Positions 30,016-38,824 are shown, numbered from the stretch's first letter. The stretch is DNA of 64,000 nucleotides from Pseudoalteromonas aliena SW19 (GCF_014905615.1 NZ_AQGU01000027.1:248001-312000), one strand, 5' to 3'. The notes: a model not told the origin generated them from the sequence alone. A program made the numbers and translations.

Positions 30016-30582
30016 TTACATATATTCAAATACTTTAATTACACGCTCAACGCCCGATACATTACGGGTAATATTAACCGCTTGATTTGCTTCTTGCTCT
30101 GAGACTAAGCCCATTAAAAACACCTCAGCATTTTCGGTAACCACTTTAATGTTATTGCTACTGATATTTTTTGCGGTGAGTAACTGTGCTTTAACTTTTG
30201 ATGTAAGCCAAGAGTCGTGTGTTTGTGTAGTGACTCCAATGTTCGAGCCAATGCGAATTTGGTTATGTATTTTACGGATACCAGCTACGCCCTCAATGGT
30301 ACGCTGAGCTTCATTTTTCATTTCTGGGTTTGGAACCTGACCCACAAGTAAAACAATGCCATTAACGCTTATAGCGTTAATATGAGCAAATTTTTCGAGA
30401 CGTTCTACTTCACTAAAAGCAATGCTCGCTTTTATTTCAATGTTGTTATCATCAATTTGCGAACCAATAGTACGGCGATCGTTTGCAGAGGTCACTGCAC
30501 TAGCCGTGCCTGCAACAATTGCAGCGGCACAACCTTGTAATAACACAACAGTACTTAAAACAATAAGAGCACGTTTAAACAT
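30016..30582 (-). CDS. dolP: BON-domain outer membrane lipoprotein DolP (YraP)
   Basis: This 188-residue lipoprotein has its lipobox at VLLQGC with Cys18. Two BON domains follow (about 45-112 and 123-188), each with the glycine-rich hydrophobic core (VNGIVLLVGQVPN; ENAEVFLMGLVSE). DolP maintains outer membrane integrity and is linked to BAM. The ATG at 30582 has AGGA eight nt upstream; the ATG at 30591 abuts that AGG and is rejected. The gene overlaps diaA by 8 nt. Confidence 0.93.
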   Translation of the reverse strand: MFKRALIVLSTVVLLQGCAAAIVAGTASAVTSANDRRTIGSQIDDNNIEIKASIAFSEVERLEKFAHINAISVNGIVLLVGQVPNPEMKNEAQRTIEGVAGIRKIHNQIRIGSNIGVTTQTHDSWLTSKVKAQLLTAKNISSNNIKVVTENAEVFLMGLVSEQEANQAVNITRNVSGVERVIKVFEYM

Positions 30583-31168
30583 AATTTTCATCCTGCGGGA
30601 AAAGCGTTAAATCAACTAGTTCGCTTAAGCAATGTAAGTTAACCAAATGAGATTCTATAATGCGGCTAGGACGTTTAGAAGGTGTTCTGATCTCTACGTC
30701 ATTAGGGCCAAGCAAACCCACTAATTCTCCCCCATCATCACCAACCATGACTATGACCTTCATATCTTTGGTTAGTGCAGCTTCTACAGCAGAAATAATA
30801 TGCTTCTCGTTACCATTTATTGCCAATACCAGTAATAAATCACCTTGCTGAGCAAATGCGCGAACTTGCCGAGCAAATGTTTCATGTTCGTCGTTTTGGC
30901 TAGCTTGCCCTAAATTTACATTTTCTTGAGATAAAGCAATAGCAGGTAGGCACGGACGCTCAGTTTCATAATGATTAACCAATACTCCCGCCATATGCTG
31001 TGCCAACATATGGCAATTAGCGGTTCCGCAGCAAATGAGTTTATTTCCGTTTATCATGCTTTGTGCAATTGTAAATGCCGCTGACTCAAGCGCACTGGGG
31101 AGTACTTCCCCTGCGGCTATTTGAACTTGAATACTTTCTGTAAAAATTTCTTTAATTGTGTCTTGCAT
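30575..31168 (-). CDS. diaA: DnaA initiator-associating protein DiaA
   Basis: This 197-residue SIS-domain protein resembles phosphoheptose isomerase GmhA. Segments such as NGNKLICCGTANCHMLAQHM and a degraded sugar-phosphate loop, together with the yraN-diaA-dolP order, point to DiaA. DiaA binds DnaA as a tetramer and promotes its assembly on oriC. The GmhA alternative is less likely in this context. Confidence 0.9.
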   Translation of the reverse strand: MQDTIKEIFTESIQVQIAAGEVLPSALESAAFTIAQSMINGNKLICCGTANCHMLAQHMAGVLVNHYETERPCLPAIALSQENVNLGQASQNDEHETFARQVRAFAQQGDLLLVLAINGNEKHIISAVEAALTKDMKVIVMVGDDGGELVGLLGPNDVEIRTPSKRPSRIIESHLVNLHCLSELVDLTLFPQDENYV

Positions 31169-31229
31169 AGCCTACCAATAATTTATACTTGATCTTTATA
31201 TTGAACTTAAGCTCATGTTGCTTAAGTAT

Positions 31230-31601
31230 TTAAAATACGTTTTTAAGCCAGTTTATTTTAGGGGATGACTCTCCCGTTATGGCTACGTAATCAATTCTTA
31301 GTGCTTCGTTTGTTAAATTTTTAGCCGCTAAATAATGATAAATACTGCGTTTTAGCCTCGCTTGCTTTTGCGGACTTAACGCATAGTTTGCACCACCGCG
31401 TGAATTATTTTTACGAAATTTAACTTCTACAAATACAAGGGTGTTGCCCTCTTTCATAATGACATCAAGCTCACCAAAGGGGCAGTAATAATTACGCTCA
31501 ATCGGGATTAACCCTTGAGTAACTAAGTATTTTTGTGCTTCAAGCTCATAATACTGGCCTTTTTCACGACTATTTTGCCACAGCTCTTTAAACCACGACA
31601 T
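31230..31601 (-). CDS. yraN: YraN family (UPF0102) putative endonuclease
   Basis: This 123-residue protein has a restriction-endonuclease-like fold. ERNYYCPFGELDVIMKEG and LVFVEVKFRK give the Asp and Glu-x-Lys catalytic-like motif of UPF0102. Its cellular role is not established; it may act in DNA processing. It follows lpoA by 13 nt and precedes diaA in the minus-strand operon. Confidence 0.92.
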   Translation of the reverse strand: MSWFKELWQNSREKGQYYELEAQKYLVTQGLIPIERNYYCPFGELDVIMKEGNTLVFVEVKFRKNNSRGGANYALSPQKQARLKRSIYHYLAAKNLTNEALRIDYVAITGESSPKINWLKNVF

Positions 31602-31614
31602 GTCGCCCCCTTAT

Positions 31615-33492
31615 TTAATTTATAGTGTGTATTTCACCCGCTGATTGCATAAATAACGGAATAGGACGCTGTGTTTTTAACTTAACAGGTTTAATGCGTC
31701 TGTTTGCATATTGTGCCCAATCGAGTGTGCGTTCTATATAGCCATTACTGTTGACCGATAGTTTGCCACTTAGGCCATTAAACTGCTTACCAGGTATTAT
31801 ACTTAGCTGTCTAATATCATGTAACACGAGTACAGCGTCGTATGCCATCGCAAATAGGCGCTGGCTTATATCAGCCTGATCAGGCCACAATGTATTATAT
31901 TGATAGCGTAAATTTGATTGTTTTAGTTGTGAATTAAGCATCCACGGTAACTCGGTAAAGTATAGGCCATCTAAATCACCTTTGTCTGTACGATCAATCT
32001 GTTTACTATGACTTTTTGAGCTAGCGTAAAGCGGAATTCTGTCCGCAAATGTACTTACATTTACATCTAAGTAAGGTTTAATTAAACGTGTTTCGATTGC
32101 ATCACCTAGAATATAAATAACGTCTATATCACCGCGTGAGCGTGTTTCATTTTCGACTTCTTGCTTAAATAACGCTTTTACAGTTTTTATACGTTCTTTT
32201 GATTTATCAACTTCGAGCAAACTGGTAATGGTGTTTGGCATATCTTTTTTATCATTGTATAAGCCAATTTGCGCTTTAGTTTCACTGTAGCGCTGCCATT
32301 GCAAATTAAAATAATCAACAAGACGTTGTCCGTTAGCATTATTAGGCGCAAGTAACATAGGTTTTTGGTAACCCATAGCTAAAAAGTGCTCCAATGCTTG
32401 TTCTACTTCATGTTCTGGATTTAATGCAAAAAAGTAATGCTGTAGTGAAATACGCTCGCCATCAAGTGTGTTCAAATGCAAAACGGGTGTATCAATTAAT
32501 GTTTTAGCACTCGCTAGCTTGTCGATGTTAGCCTTTAGTAGTGGGCCAATTACAAAGTCAGGCTTAATTTTTTCAAGCTGTATTGCAATTTCTTCGGTGC
32601 TTAGGTTTTCGTCAATAAAAATAGTTTCAGCTATCTTTTTTGTATCCAGCGCCGCTAAAGCGCCAGCTCTAAGTGCATCACCTAAACGCTCATTAGGGCC
32701 CGACTGCGGAAATAGTACCACTAAGCGTTCAATTTTTATGGCTGCTAACTCGGTAAGCGCTGCATCTTTTTTAGGTAAAATAGAATCTGCTGGATGGCCT
32801 GTATAACGACGTCGCCAATTATTAATTGCTTGGTCTAATTCCACACCGCTATTTGCATAAACTTGGTAGTATAAAGCAAGGTTAACCCAACCTTGTTGGA
32901 TCACTGCTCCACGGTTAAAGCGCTCAAGTGCATAAGACGAGAGCTTTTTTAAGTTATCCCACAAGCTTTCATTAAGCTGCGGGATATCAATATTATTTTT
33001 AGCTGCTGTTTCTGATGCTTTAAAAAAATAAGGCGCTGCTTTTTTAGGAAAATTTTGTGATGCATAAATACTGGCAGTTAAAAACTGATGCCATGCAAAA
33101 TGTTCAGGCTGAATAAGTTGACCGTCTAAAGACTGCAAAATAACCAAGGCTTGTTTGTTTTTATTTTGTTGTTTTTGCGCAAACGCAATATAAAGGCGGT
33201 TTTGAATCTGATCTACACTGGCTGTTAGCTCAAGGTCACTGCCTATTTGCTCTAATAAAGGCCAGTTTTTTTCATTAATAGCAGCATCGCGCGCGCTATA
33301 TAATAACTGTATTTTATCGGCACCTTGACGATTTTGAGCTAATAGATAGATAGATTGTGCACTGGTTGCTTGATTTTTTAGTGCATTAGCACTGTTACTG
33401 AAGTTATCACTGTTTTTAGTTGGTTTTTCGGTTGTGCTACAAGCCGATAACCCTGACAATATAATTAATAGACTAACTAGTTTAAGTCGCAC
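31615..33492 (-). CDS. lpoA: Penicillin-binding protein activator LpoA
   Basis: This 625-residue lipoprotein has its lipobox at GLSAC with Cys18. A helical TPR-like N-terminal domain (about 45-240) is followed by a periplasmic-binding-protein-like C-terminal domain (about 260-600, with IERLVVLFPQSGPNERLGDA and VIGPLLKANIDKLAS). LpoA spans the periplasm from the outer membrane and stimulates PBP1a. It is divergent from rsmI, as in E. coli. Confidence 0.95.
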   Translation of the reverse strand: MRLKLVSLLIILSGLSACSTTEKPTKNSDNFSNSANALKNQATSAQSIYLLAQNRQGADKIQLLYSARDAAINEKNWPLLEQIGSDLELTASVDQIQNRLYIAFAQKQQNKNKQALVILQSLDGQLIQPEHFAWHQFLTASIYASQNFPKKAAPYFFKASETAAKNNIDIPQLNESLWDNLKKLSSYALERFNRGAVIQQGWVNLALYYQVYANSGVELDQAINNWRRRYTGHPADSILPKKDAALTELAAIKIERLVVLFPQSGPNERLGDALRAGALAALDTKKIAETIFIDENLSTEEIAIQLEKIKPDFVIGPLLKANIDKLASAKTLIDTPVLHLNTLDGERISLQHYFFALNPEHEVEQALEHFLAMGYQKPMLLAPNNANGQRLVDYFNLQWQRYSETKAQIGLYNDKKDMPNTITSLLEVDKSKERIKTVKALFKQEVENETRSRGDIDVIYILGDAIETRLIKPYLDVNVSTFADRIPLYASSKSHSKQIDRTDKGDLDGLYFTELPWMLNSQLKQSNLRYQYNTLWPDQADISQRLFAMAYDAVLVLHDIRQLSIIPGKQFNGLSGKLSVNSNGYIERTLDWAQYANRRIKPVKLKTQRPIPLFMQSAGEIHTIN

Positions 33493-33553
33493 AATGATTT
33501 CCCAATACGTTAACGCGATTTGCTTATATTACTGACTGACGCAGGAGACCTCA

Positions 33554-34411
33554 ATGTTAAATGAGGAGAATTCACAGAAAATTGGCACTCTTTACATCGT
33601 AGCCACCCCAATTGGCAATTATGACGACTTAAGTCAGCGTGCAATCGCGACATTATCGCAAGTCGACTTAATAGCTGCTGAAGATACTCGCCATACTGGC
33701 AAGCTACTCAGCCACTTTGGTATCAAGGCTAAAACCTTTGCATTACACGATCATAACGAGAAGCAAAAAGCGCAACAAATAATTGATCAGCTTAACCAAG
33801 GGCTAAATATCGCGCTGGTTTCTGATGCTGGAACCCCCTTGATCAGTGACCCAGGTTATGCGGTTGTAAACTTATGCCGCGAGCAAGGCGCACATGTAAC
33901 ACCTATACCTGGTGCGTGTGCTGCAATTACAGCCGTGTGTTGCTCTGGGCTACCCACCGACCGCTTTCAGTTTATAGGCTTTACGCCGGCTAAAAGTAAA
34001 GCCCGCCAAGACTTTTTTACCGAAGCCGTTAATTCAAGCATGACCAGCATAATGTACGAAAGCACGCACCGTATAATGGCAAGCCTTGATGATTTAGCCC
34101 AAGCACTTGGCGACGATCAACAAGTCGTGTTTGCTAAAGAACTGACCAAAACGTTTGAAACATTTTTTAACGGCAGCGTAAGTGAGCTAAAACAGTTTTT
34201 AACAAACGATCCAACCAAGCAACGCGGCGAAATAGTACTTATGCTGCCAGGTAAACCCAAGCAAGTAGACGACGTTCCACCAGAAGCACGCAAAATGTTG
34301 GCACTACTTGAAAATGAAATGCCAATGAAAAAAGCCTGTGGTGTTGTTGCCGAATACTTTGGAATGAAAAAAAACGCCTTATATAAAACAATTATTGAAG
34401 AAAAAGAGTAA
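33554..34411 (+). CDS. rsmI: 16S rRNA (cytidine(1402)-2'-O)-methyltransferase
   Basis: This 285-residue tetrapyrrole-methylase-fold protein shows GTLYIVATPIGNYDDLSQRA, LIAAEDTRHTGKLL, LVSDAGTPLISDPGY and the RGEIVLML segment. RsmI adds the 2'-O-methyl group to C1402 in the decoding centre. It is divergent from lpoA. The rnpB promoter lies directly behind its stop codon. Confidence 0.96.
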   Translation: MLNEENSQKIGTLYIVATPIGNYDDLSQRAIATLSQVDLIAAEDTRHTGKLLSHFGIKAKTFALHDHNEKQKAQQIIDQLNQGLNIALVSDAGTPLISDPGYAVVNLCREQGAHVTPIPGACAAITAVCCSGLPTDRFQFIGFTPAKSKARQDFFTEAVNSSMTSIMYESTHRIMASLDDLAQALGDDQQVVFAKELTKTFETFFNGSVSELKQFLTNDPTKQRGEIVLMLPGKPKQVDDVPPEARKMLALLENEMPMKKACGVVAEYFGMKKNALYKTIIEEKE

Positions 34412-34440
34412 ATCTTACTGCGCTTGGCATTCGCCTCATG

Positions 34441-34446
34441 TATACT
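34441..34446 (+). promoter_or_regulatory. -10 box of the rnpB promoter
   Basis: TATACT ends 7 nt before the expected 5' end of RNase P RNA, the right distance for a transcription start. A good -35 match at 17 nt is not visible. GCGCGCC between them resembles the GC-rich discriminator of stable-RNA promoters. Confidence 0.55.
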
Positions 34447-34453
34447 GCGCGCC

Positions 34454-34829
<376 letters not shown>

Positions 34830-34840
34830 ATTCAACAAAA

Positions 34841-34870
34841 AAGCCCGCAGTTAACGCTGCGGGTTTTTTT
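34841..34870 (+). terminator. Terminator after rnpB
   Basis: CCCGCAG and CTGCGGG form a 7-bp GC-rich stem with a TTAACG loop, followed by seven T residues. It lies about 12 nt after the RNase P RNA. Confidence 0.92.
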
Positions 34871-34971
34871 GTGCTTAAAAATTAAGATAAGTCATCTTTT
34901 AGCCGTCAGCTTGTGGCACTCAGTAGAATTTCAATAAAAAGTAATAACTTGGCTGTGAGAAATTATGATGT

Positions 34972-35412
34972 ATGAAGTCAAGATTTGACCCCGTTGGATT
35001 CCAAAGATTTGACCCCGTTGGATTCCAAAAGCTTGATGCTGGTAATGACTTTAATAGGCAGCGTGCAGGTGTTTATGATATTGATGAATTATATATTGAT
35101 AAGCCGGGCGGGGGGTATGTTCGTTTAGACTCTTACTCTATTAACAGTGAAATTATATCTCGTAAGTTTACTCAGCTTGGGGACATTCAAGGAAAAACTG
35201 GTGTTGGATATTTAAGAGAACTTAGTAATAAATACCCCGCAGGCTCGGTAATTTCTAACGTTCCATCTAGTGGAGGGTTAGCAGGCCAGAGGCTGAGTGG
35301 AGATTTAATACTGGAAGTGCCAGTCCAAGCCACGCCAGTTCCAACCTCAATAATAGGTGAAGCCGATAGGCTAGGTATTTTAATTAGAGATATAAACGGT
35401 AAGGTTTATTAA
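34972..35412 (+). pseudogene. Orphan C-terminal tail of a polymorphic toxin (5'-truncated)
   Basis: The frame gives 146 residues. The first 19 come from the 24-bp repeat and are not ancestral protein; homologous-looking sequence starts near KLDAGNDFNRQ. The body (GGGYVRLDSYSINSEIISRK, FTQLGDIQ, YLRELSNKYPAG, NVPSSGGLAGQ, DLILEVPVQ, LIRDINGKVY) resembles a C-terminal toxin module I recall at the ends of large RHS or other secreted polymorphic toxins. The N-terminal delivery part is missing, so it is a displaced tail. It overlaps the next gene by one nt (TAATG). Toxic activity is not established. Confidence 0.6.
34981..35028 (+). repeat. 24-bp tandem duplication at the island's left border
   Basis: Two perfect adjacent copies of a 24-bp unit (starting AGATTTGACCCCGTTGGATT) lie at 34981-35004 and 35005-35028. 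They overlap the left arm of the 19-bp inverted repeat. They put the odd peptide repeat RFDPVGFQ into the frame of the following truncated gene. Confidence 0.85.
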
Positions 35413-35879
35413 TGAGCACACAAGAGTATTGTAAAAGATGGTTTATGGCAAAGCAGCGTCCTATAGATGTAATGACAGCTGAGGATGCTCTTAAGCTTCA
35501 TCAATCAGATGAAGCCTACACCGTTGTTATTAAAGATTCAGAAGGAAGTCCGCGTAACTTAGTGGATATAGCTAACGATACTTATCTAGTAAGCTTTTTG
35601 GATGACTTAAAAAGAGTCTATCTTGCTTATCAGTTCAATGTTGTGGAAGGTAAGTTGTTTTTAGCGTTTGCGACCTACCATGAGCATGATGCAGAGACAG
35701 GAAAAGAAATTGAAAAGTCTGTTTATGCATTTAAACCAGACGGTAGTCTCTATATTGAAAAAAGAGACTATATTACTTCAGAAGTTGCTACAGCTAATAA
35801 CAGTATTGATGTTTCTGGTAATTGGGAATCGTTACCGAAGTTTGGTTGTTATGAGAGTATAACAAAAGAAAATAGGTGA
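35412..35879 (+). CDS. Candidate immunity protein paired with the toxin tail
   Basis: This intact 155-residue soluble acidic protein has no signal peptide or membrane segment. It starts within the stop codon of the toxin tail, the usual arrangement for toxin and immunity genes. Segments such as IDVMTAEDALKLHQSDEAYT and VYLAYQFNVVEGKLFLAFAT suggest a mixed alpha/beta immunity fold, but I do not recognise a named family. The immunity role is inferred from position only. Confidence 0.6.
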   Translation: MSTQEYCKRWFMAKQRPIDVMTAEDALKLHQSDEAYTVVIKDSEGSPRNLVDIANDTYLVSFLDDLKRVYLAYQFNVVEGKLFLAFATYHEHDAETGKEIEKSVYAFKPDGSLYIEKRDYITSEVATANNSIDVSGNWESLPKFGCYESITKENR

Positions 35880-35883
35880 TTAT

Positions 35884-36408
35884 TTAACTTTGATAATCAC
35901 CTTTCACATCACCTAAAATAGTACGATCAAACTCCCAGCGATGTTGTTGGGGGTTGTTCGTGCATTGCACAACGGTAATTCTATGTTCCTTCGGTCCAAT
36001 CGTTCTAACCTCTACTGGGCTACCACACTGACTGCACACACCCGAAATACGGGTTAAATACAACTGACCATCCTTGCTGATCTCTATAGCCTGACTGGAA
36101 AATGGTAAGTTTAAATAACGCATACGCCACATACCAATTCCAAAAATAAATAAGAAACCAGATAGCAACATAAACCAGATAGGAAATGTTGGAAGCGGCG
36201 ATTGTTCGCCAGTTCCAAGGGTTAACCATACTCCTAATATACTGGCCAAATTACCTACTAAACCTAATGCTCCAGAGGCAGTAAACCACCAATGTTTAAC
36301 GGGAGTGTCAGCAATGCTTATAGGTTTAACCTTCTCTCGGTGGATTAATGTCTTCTTAGGTTCAGGTGGAACAGGATTAATGACAAACCAATAAACTAGA
36401 CACCCACC
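35884..36408 (-). pseudogene. Membrane/zinc-ribbon-like protein, 5' end cut by the RAYT element
   Basis: The minus-strand frame encodes a proline-rich cytoplasmic start (VINPVPPEPKK), two membrane segments (WWFTASGALGLVGNLASILG and FPIWFMLLSGFLFIFGIGMW) and a C-terminal domain with CSQCG plus a later VQC, a possible zinc ribbon. Going upstream it enters the transposon end at 36391 and stops at 36409-36411 with no start codon, so the true N-terminus was lost to the insertion. The longest piece with a usable start is the TTG at 36249. I do not know a function. Confidence 0.55.
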
Positions 36409-37647
36409 CTAATTTTTGCTGTTTGGCGAACTAAGTACTAGGCTTTCATCAGTGTGAAAACAAGCAGAGTGTCTTATGGCAATCGCAAGAAAGCGTCAAG
36501 TAAGTTTGGTTGATACAAAGTACTACCACTGTATATCACGTTGTGTTCGGCGTGCTTTTTTGTGCGGTGAAGACCATTTTACTGGTCAATCTTACGAGCA
36601 CCGCAGAGGGTGGGTTGAAGACAAACTGCTAGAGTTAGCCAAGATATTTTGTATTGACGTTTGTGCTTATGCTGTTATGAGTAACCACACCCATTTAGTC
36701 CTGTATGTTGATGATAAAAAAGCGAATCGGCTGAATGACAAAGCAATTGTTATTCGCTGGCATAAACTTTGTAAAGGCACTGTACTCACGCAAAAATACA
36801 TACAAGGTGAAAAGCTAAGTAAAGCTGAACTTATCTTTTTTAATCAAACGGTAAAGGAATATCGAGAGCGTCTATCAAGTATTAGTTGGTTTATGCGATT
36901 ATTAAATGAAAGCATAGCCCGCAGAGCAAATAAAGAAGATAACTGCACTGGGAGGTTTTGGGAGGGACGATTTACATCACAAGCATTATTGGATGAAGCT
37001 GCATTGGCGGCCTGCATGGCGTATGTAGATTTAAACCCCATCAGAGCCAAAATGGCAAATACATCAGAAGAATCTGACCATACCAGCGCTCAACTACGCT
37101 TAACATGCGCAAAAGAAGGCAAGCAACCGAAAAAATTGCTCCGCTTTGCAGGCATGCCACGTCAAATCATGCCAAAAGGACTACCGTTTGAGCTTAAATC
37201 GTACCTTGAACTTGTTGAGTTAACAGGGCGTTGTATACGAGAGGACAAACGAGGGTATATTGAAAGTACACACTTACCCTTACTCGAAAGAGTCAATATT
37301 TCCTCTGAAAACTGGTTAAAACTCACCACACAATTTACACGCGTATTTCACGGCGCAGTAGGCAGGCCGACCTCACAAGCAAGTTATTGTGAAAACTTAA
37401 GCAGAAAACGGCGAGCTAATATAAGTAATTGTGAAAAGCTATTAGCATAAACCTTAAATTACTCAGTAGAAAAGTTAAAACTGCATCATGCAGTCATTTT
37501 CGTGCGTGTAATTCAGGTTTAAGAGTAATAATTGCTGATTTTCTGGATGAAATAAAATTAACGTAGTCGTAAAACATTAATTATTGACCTAAAAAAGTAA
37601 ATTTAGACACAGCTTTGCTTGTTAAATTAGAGTGGGTGTCAAGTTTA
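36391..37647 (+). mobile_element. RAYT transposon with inverted end sequences
   Basis: The left end ATAAACTAGACACCCACCCT (36391) matches, with few changes, the reverse complement of the right end that finishes at 37647 (TAAACTTGACACCCACTCTA). Between them lies one RAYT transposase gene. The same end sequence recurs at 38798 and 39001 (left form) and 37777-37800 and 37890-37913 (right form), six copies in all within 2.7 kb. The inserted element interrupts the minus-strand gene on its left. Confidence 0.7.
36476..37450 (+). CDS. REP-associated tyrosine transposase (RAYT, Y1/HUH family)
   Basis: This 324-residue protein has the Y1_Tnp core. YHCISRCVRRAFLCGEDHF is the conserved N-terminal strand, and MSNHTHLVLYVD holds the HUH-type metal-binding pair. 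WFMRLLNESIARRANKEDNC and GRFWEGRFTSQALLDE lead to the presumed catalytic tyrosine in CMAYVDLNPIRA. A basic C-terminal extension (about 190-324) is as in larger RAYTs. These enzymes cut and move single-stranded REP-like hairpins. The gene appears intact. Confidence 0.92.
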   Translation: MAIARKRQVSLVDTKYYHCISRCVRRAFLCGEDHFTGQSYEHRRGWVEDKLLELAKIFCIDVCAYAVMSNHTHLVLYVDDKKANRLNDKAIVIRWHKLCKGTVLTQKYIQGEKLSKAELIFFNQTVKEYRERLSSISWFMRLLNESIARRANKEDNCTGRFWEGRFTSQALLDEAALAACMAYVDLNPIRAKMANTSEESDHTSAQLRLTCAKEGKQPKKLLRFAGMPRQIMPKGLPFELKSYLELVELTGRCIREDKRGYIESTHLPLLERVNISSENWLKLTTQFTRVFHGAVGRPTSQASYCENLSRKRRANISNCEKLLA

Positions 37648-37913
37648 ATTGCGTTTGCGTGTAATTCAGGTTTAAGAGTAATAATTGCTGATTTTCTGGA
37701 TGAAATAAAATTAACGTAGTCGTAAAACATTAATTATTGACCTAAAAAAGTAAATTTAGACACAGCTTTGCTTGTTAAATTAGAGTGGGTGTCAAGTTTA
37801 ATTGCGTTCTGGATGAAATAAAATTAACGTAGTCGTAAAACATTAATTATTGACCTAAAAAAGTAAATCTAGACACAGCTTTGCTTGTTAAATTAGAGTG
37901 GGTGTCAAGTTTA
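37504..37913 (+). repeat. Three tandem copies of the element's right end (153-bp unit)
   Basis: Copies lie at 37504-37656, 37657-37809 and 37807-37913; the junction between the second and third shares a few bases. The first two are 153 bp and nearly identical. The third lacks about 40 bp at its start and has one visible change (AAATCTAGAC for AAATTTAGAC). Each copy ends in the right-end inverted sequence AGAGTGGGTGTCAAGTTTA. The array fills most of the 549-nt gap between the transposase and the next gene. There are no spacers, so it is not a CRISPR. Confidence 0.9.
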
Positions 37914-37917
37914 GTTA

Positions 37918-37983
37918 GCAAAAGGTATTCGAAGTGGACTTGATTCGTTTATCGGATACGGTGTTGAAAATTGGGGCTGGTAA
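37918..37983 (+). pseudogene. C-terminal remnant of a gene cut by the repeat array
   Basis: Right after the third repeat copy, the frame reads AKGIRSGLDSFIGYGVENWG, then Trp and a stop at 37981-37983. Upstream in frame it hits a stop at the repeat border, so only the last 21 codons remain. It lies 16 nt before the membrane protein gene. It looks like the tail of a larger protein, possibly a second toxin, whose body was lost. Confidence 0.4.
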
Positions 37984-37999
37984 AGTCCCTTCAAGGTGA

Positions 38000-38734
38000 A
38001 TGATGCTCAGTAGATCAGATAATAGTGAATTAATTAACTTTGGGGGTGTCTTCATCGTTAGTTTAGTAATAGGCGGGACTATATTGTTTCGCCCATACTT
38101 CGATGTGGAAAACTTACAATTTTACGGAAGTATATTCTTATTCATGCTGTTTTTATTTATATCAGGAGGGTTGTACTTCAAAAGGAAGTCTAAGTTATCT
38201 TTTATTTTTTTGTTTTGGCAATGTCTGCTATCAATAGCATATTTAGCCTATTTAACATCAATTATAATATATCTATGGAATGTGTTTAGTGGAGGTGAGC
38301 TCGGGCTTTCAATTATAATATTTTTGATATCGGGTATGTGCCTTTGTGGACTTCTAGTCAGAGTATTAGAACCAAAATCAAATTATAGAATGGGGATACA
38401 AAATGGGAGATTTATAGTTTCCTCTTTTTCATTTAATTCAGCCATTTGGCAAAGAGATGTTTCAGATGATAACCCTGTTCTTTTGTTTTTTGGCTTCAAG
38501 AAAAAAAAAGGAGATACATTCCAAAGTACTCTTCGGAGAGGCGGTACATGTTCAGCGGTAGCAGCTTCTTTAGCTGTGATAATGCAAGCAAGCGGAAGCG
38601 GAGCACTATTTGAAACTATAATTTTGATTCTTGGTACCGTAGCCTTTGGTTATGCGTTTTCATTTAACTATATTGCTGATTTTTTATTTTGTATTCGAGC
38701 AGGCCTGTCTAAACCTAAAATAAAATCTAAGTAA
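38000..38734 (+). CDS. Hypothetical multi-pass membrane protein (possible immunity protein)
   Basis: This 244-residue protein has four membrane segments in the N-terminal half (about 12-32, 42-60, 67-92 and 102-122), a soluble middle domain (IWQRDVSDDNPVLLFFGFKK) and a hydrophobic C-terminal pair (about 186-235). Two ATGs lie side by side at 38000 and 38003, with AAGG just before. No family was recognised. Its place directly after a toxin-like tail remnant hints at a membrane immunity protein, but this is inference. It is markedly AT-rich, with many ATA codons, unlike the housekeeping genes. Confidence 0.6.
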   Translation: MMLSRSDNSELINFGGVFIVSLVIGGTILFRPYFDVENLQFYGSIFLFMLFLFISGGLYFKRKSKLSFIFLFWQCLLSIAYLAYLTSIIIYLWNVFSGGELGLSIIIFLISGMCLCGLLVRVLEPKSNYRMGIQNGRFIVSSFSFNSAIWQRDVSDDNPVLLFFGFKKKKGDTFQSTLRRGGTCSAVAASLAVIMQASGSGALFETIILILGTVAFGYAFSFNYIADFLFCIRAGLSKPKIKSK

Positions 38735-38797
38735 AAATTAATTAAGTGAGCAACTTTCGGTTAGCCTAAAATGCTAGCCGATGCTTTTGGCAACAGA

Positions 38798-38824
38798 ATA
38801 AACTAGACACCCACTCTAATTTTT
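38798..38824 (+). repeat. Solo copy of the RAYT element end
   Basis: ATAAACTAGACACCCACTCT followed by AATTTTT matches the left end at 36391 with one change (ACTCT for ACCCT). It is not followed by transposase sequence. It marks the junction between the intergenic tail of the membrane protein gene and the next gene fragment. Confidence 0.8.

Noticed and set aside
34972..35028. RFDPVGFQ peptide repeat as a real protein motif
   Set aside because: It is the translation of a perfect 24-bp DNA duplication that belongs to the island border repeat, not of an ancestral gene.
37504..37913. Possible CRISPR array
   Set aside because: The copies are 153 bp long, directly adjacent and without spacers, and each ends in a transposon end. 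No cas genes are nearby.
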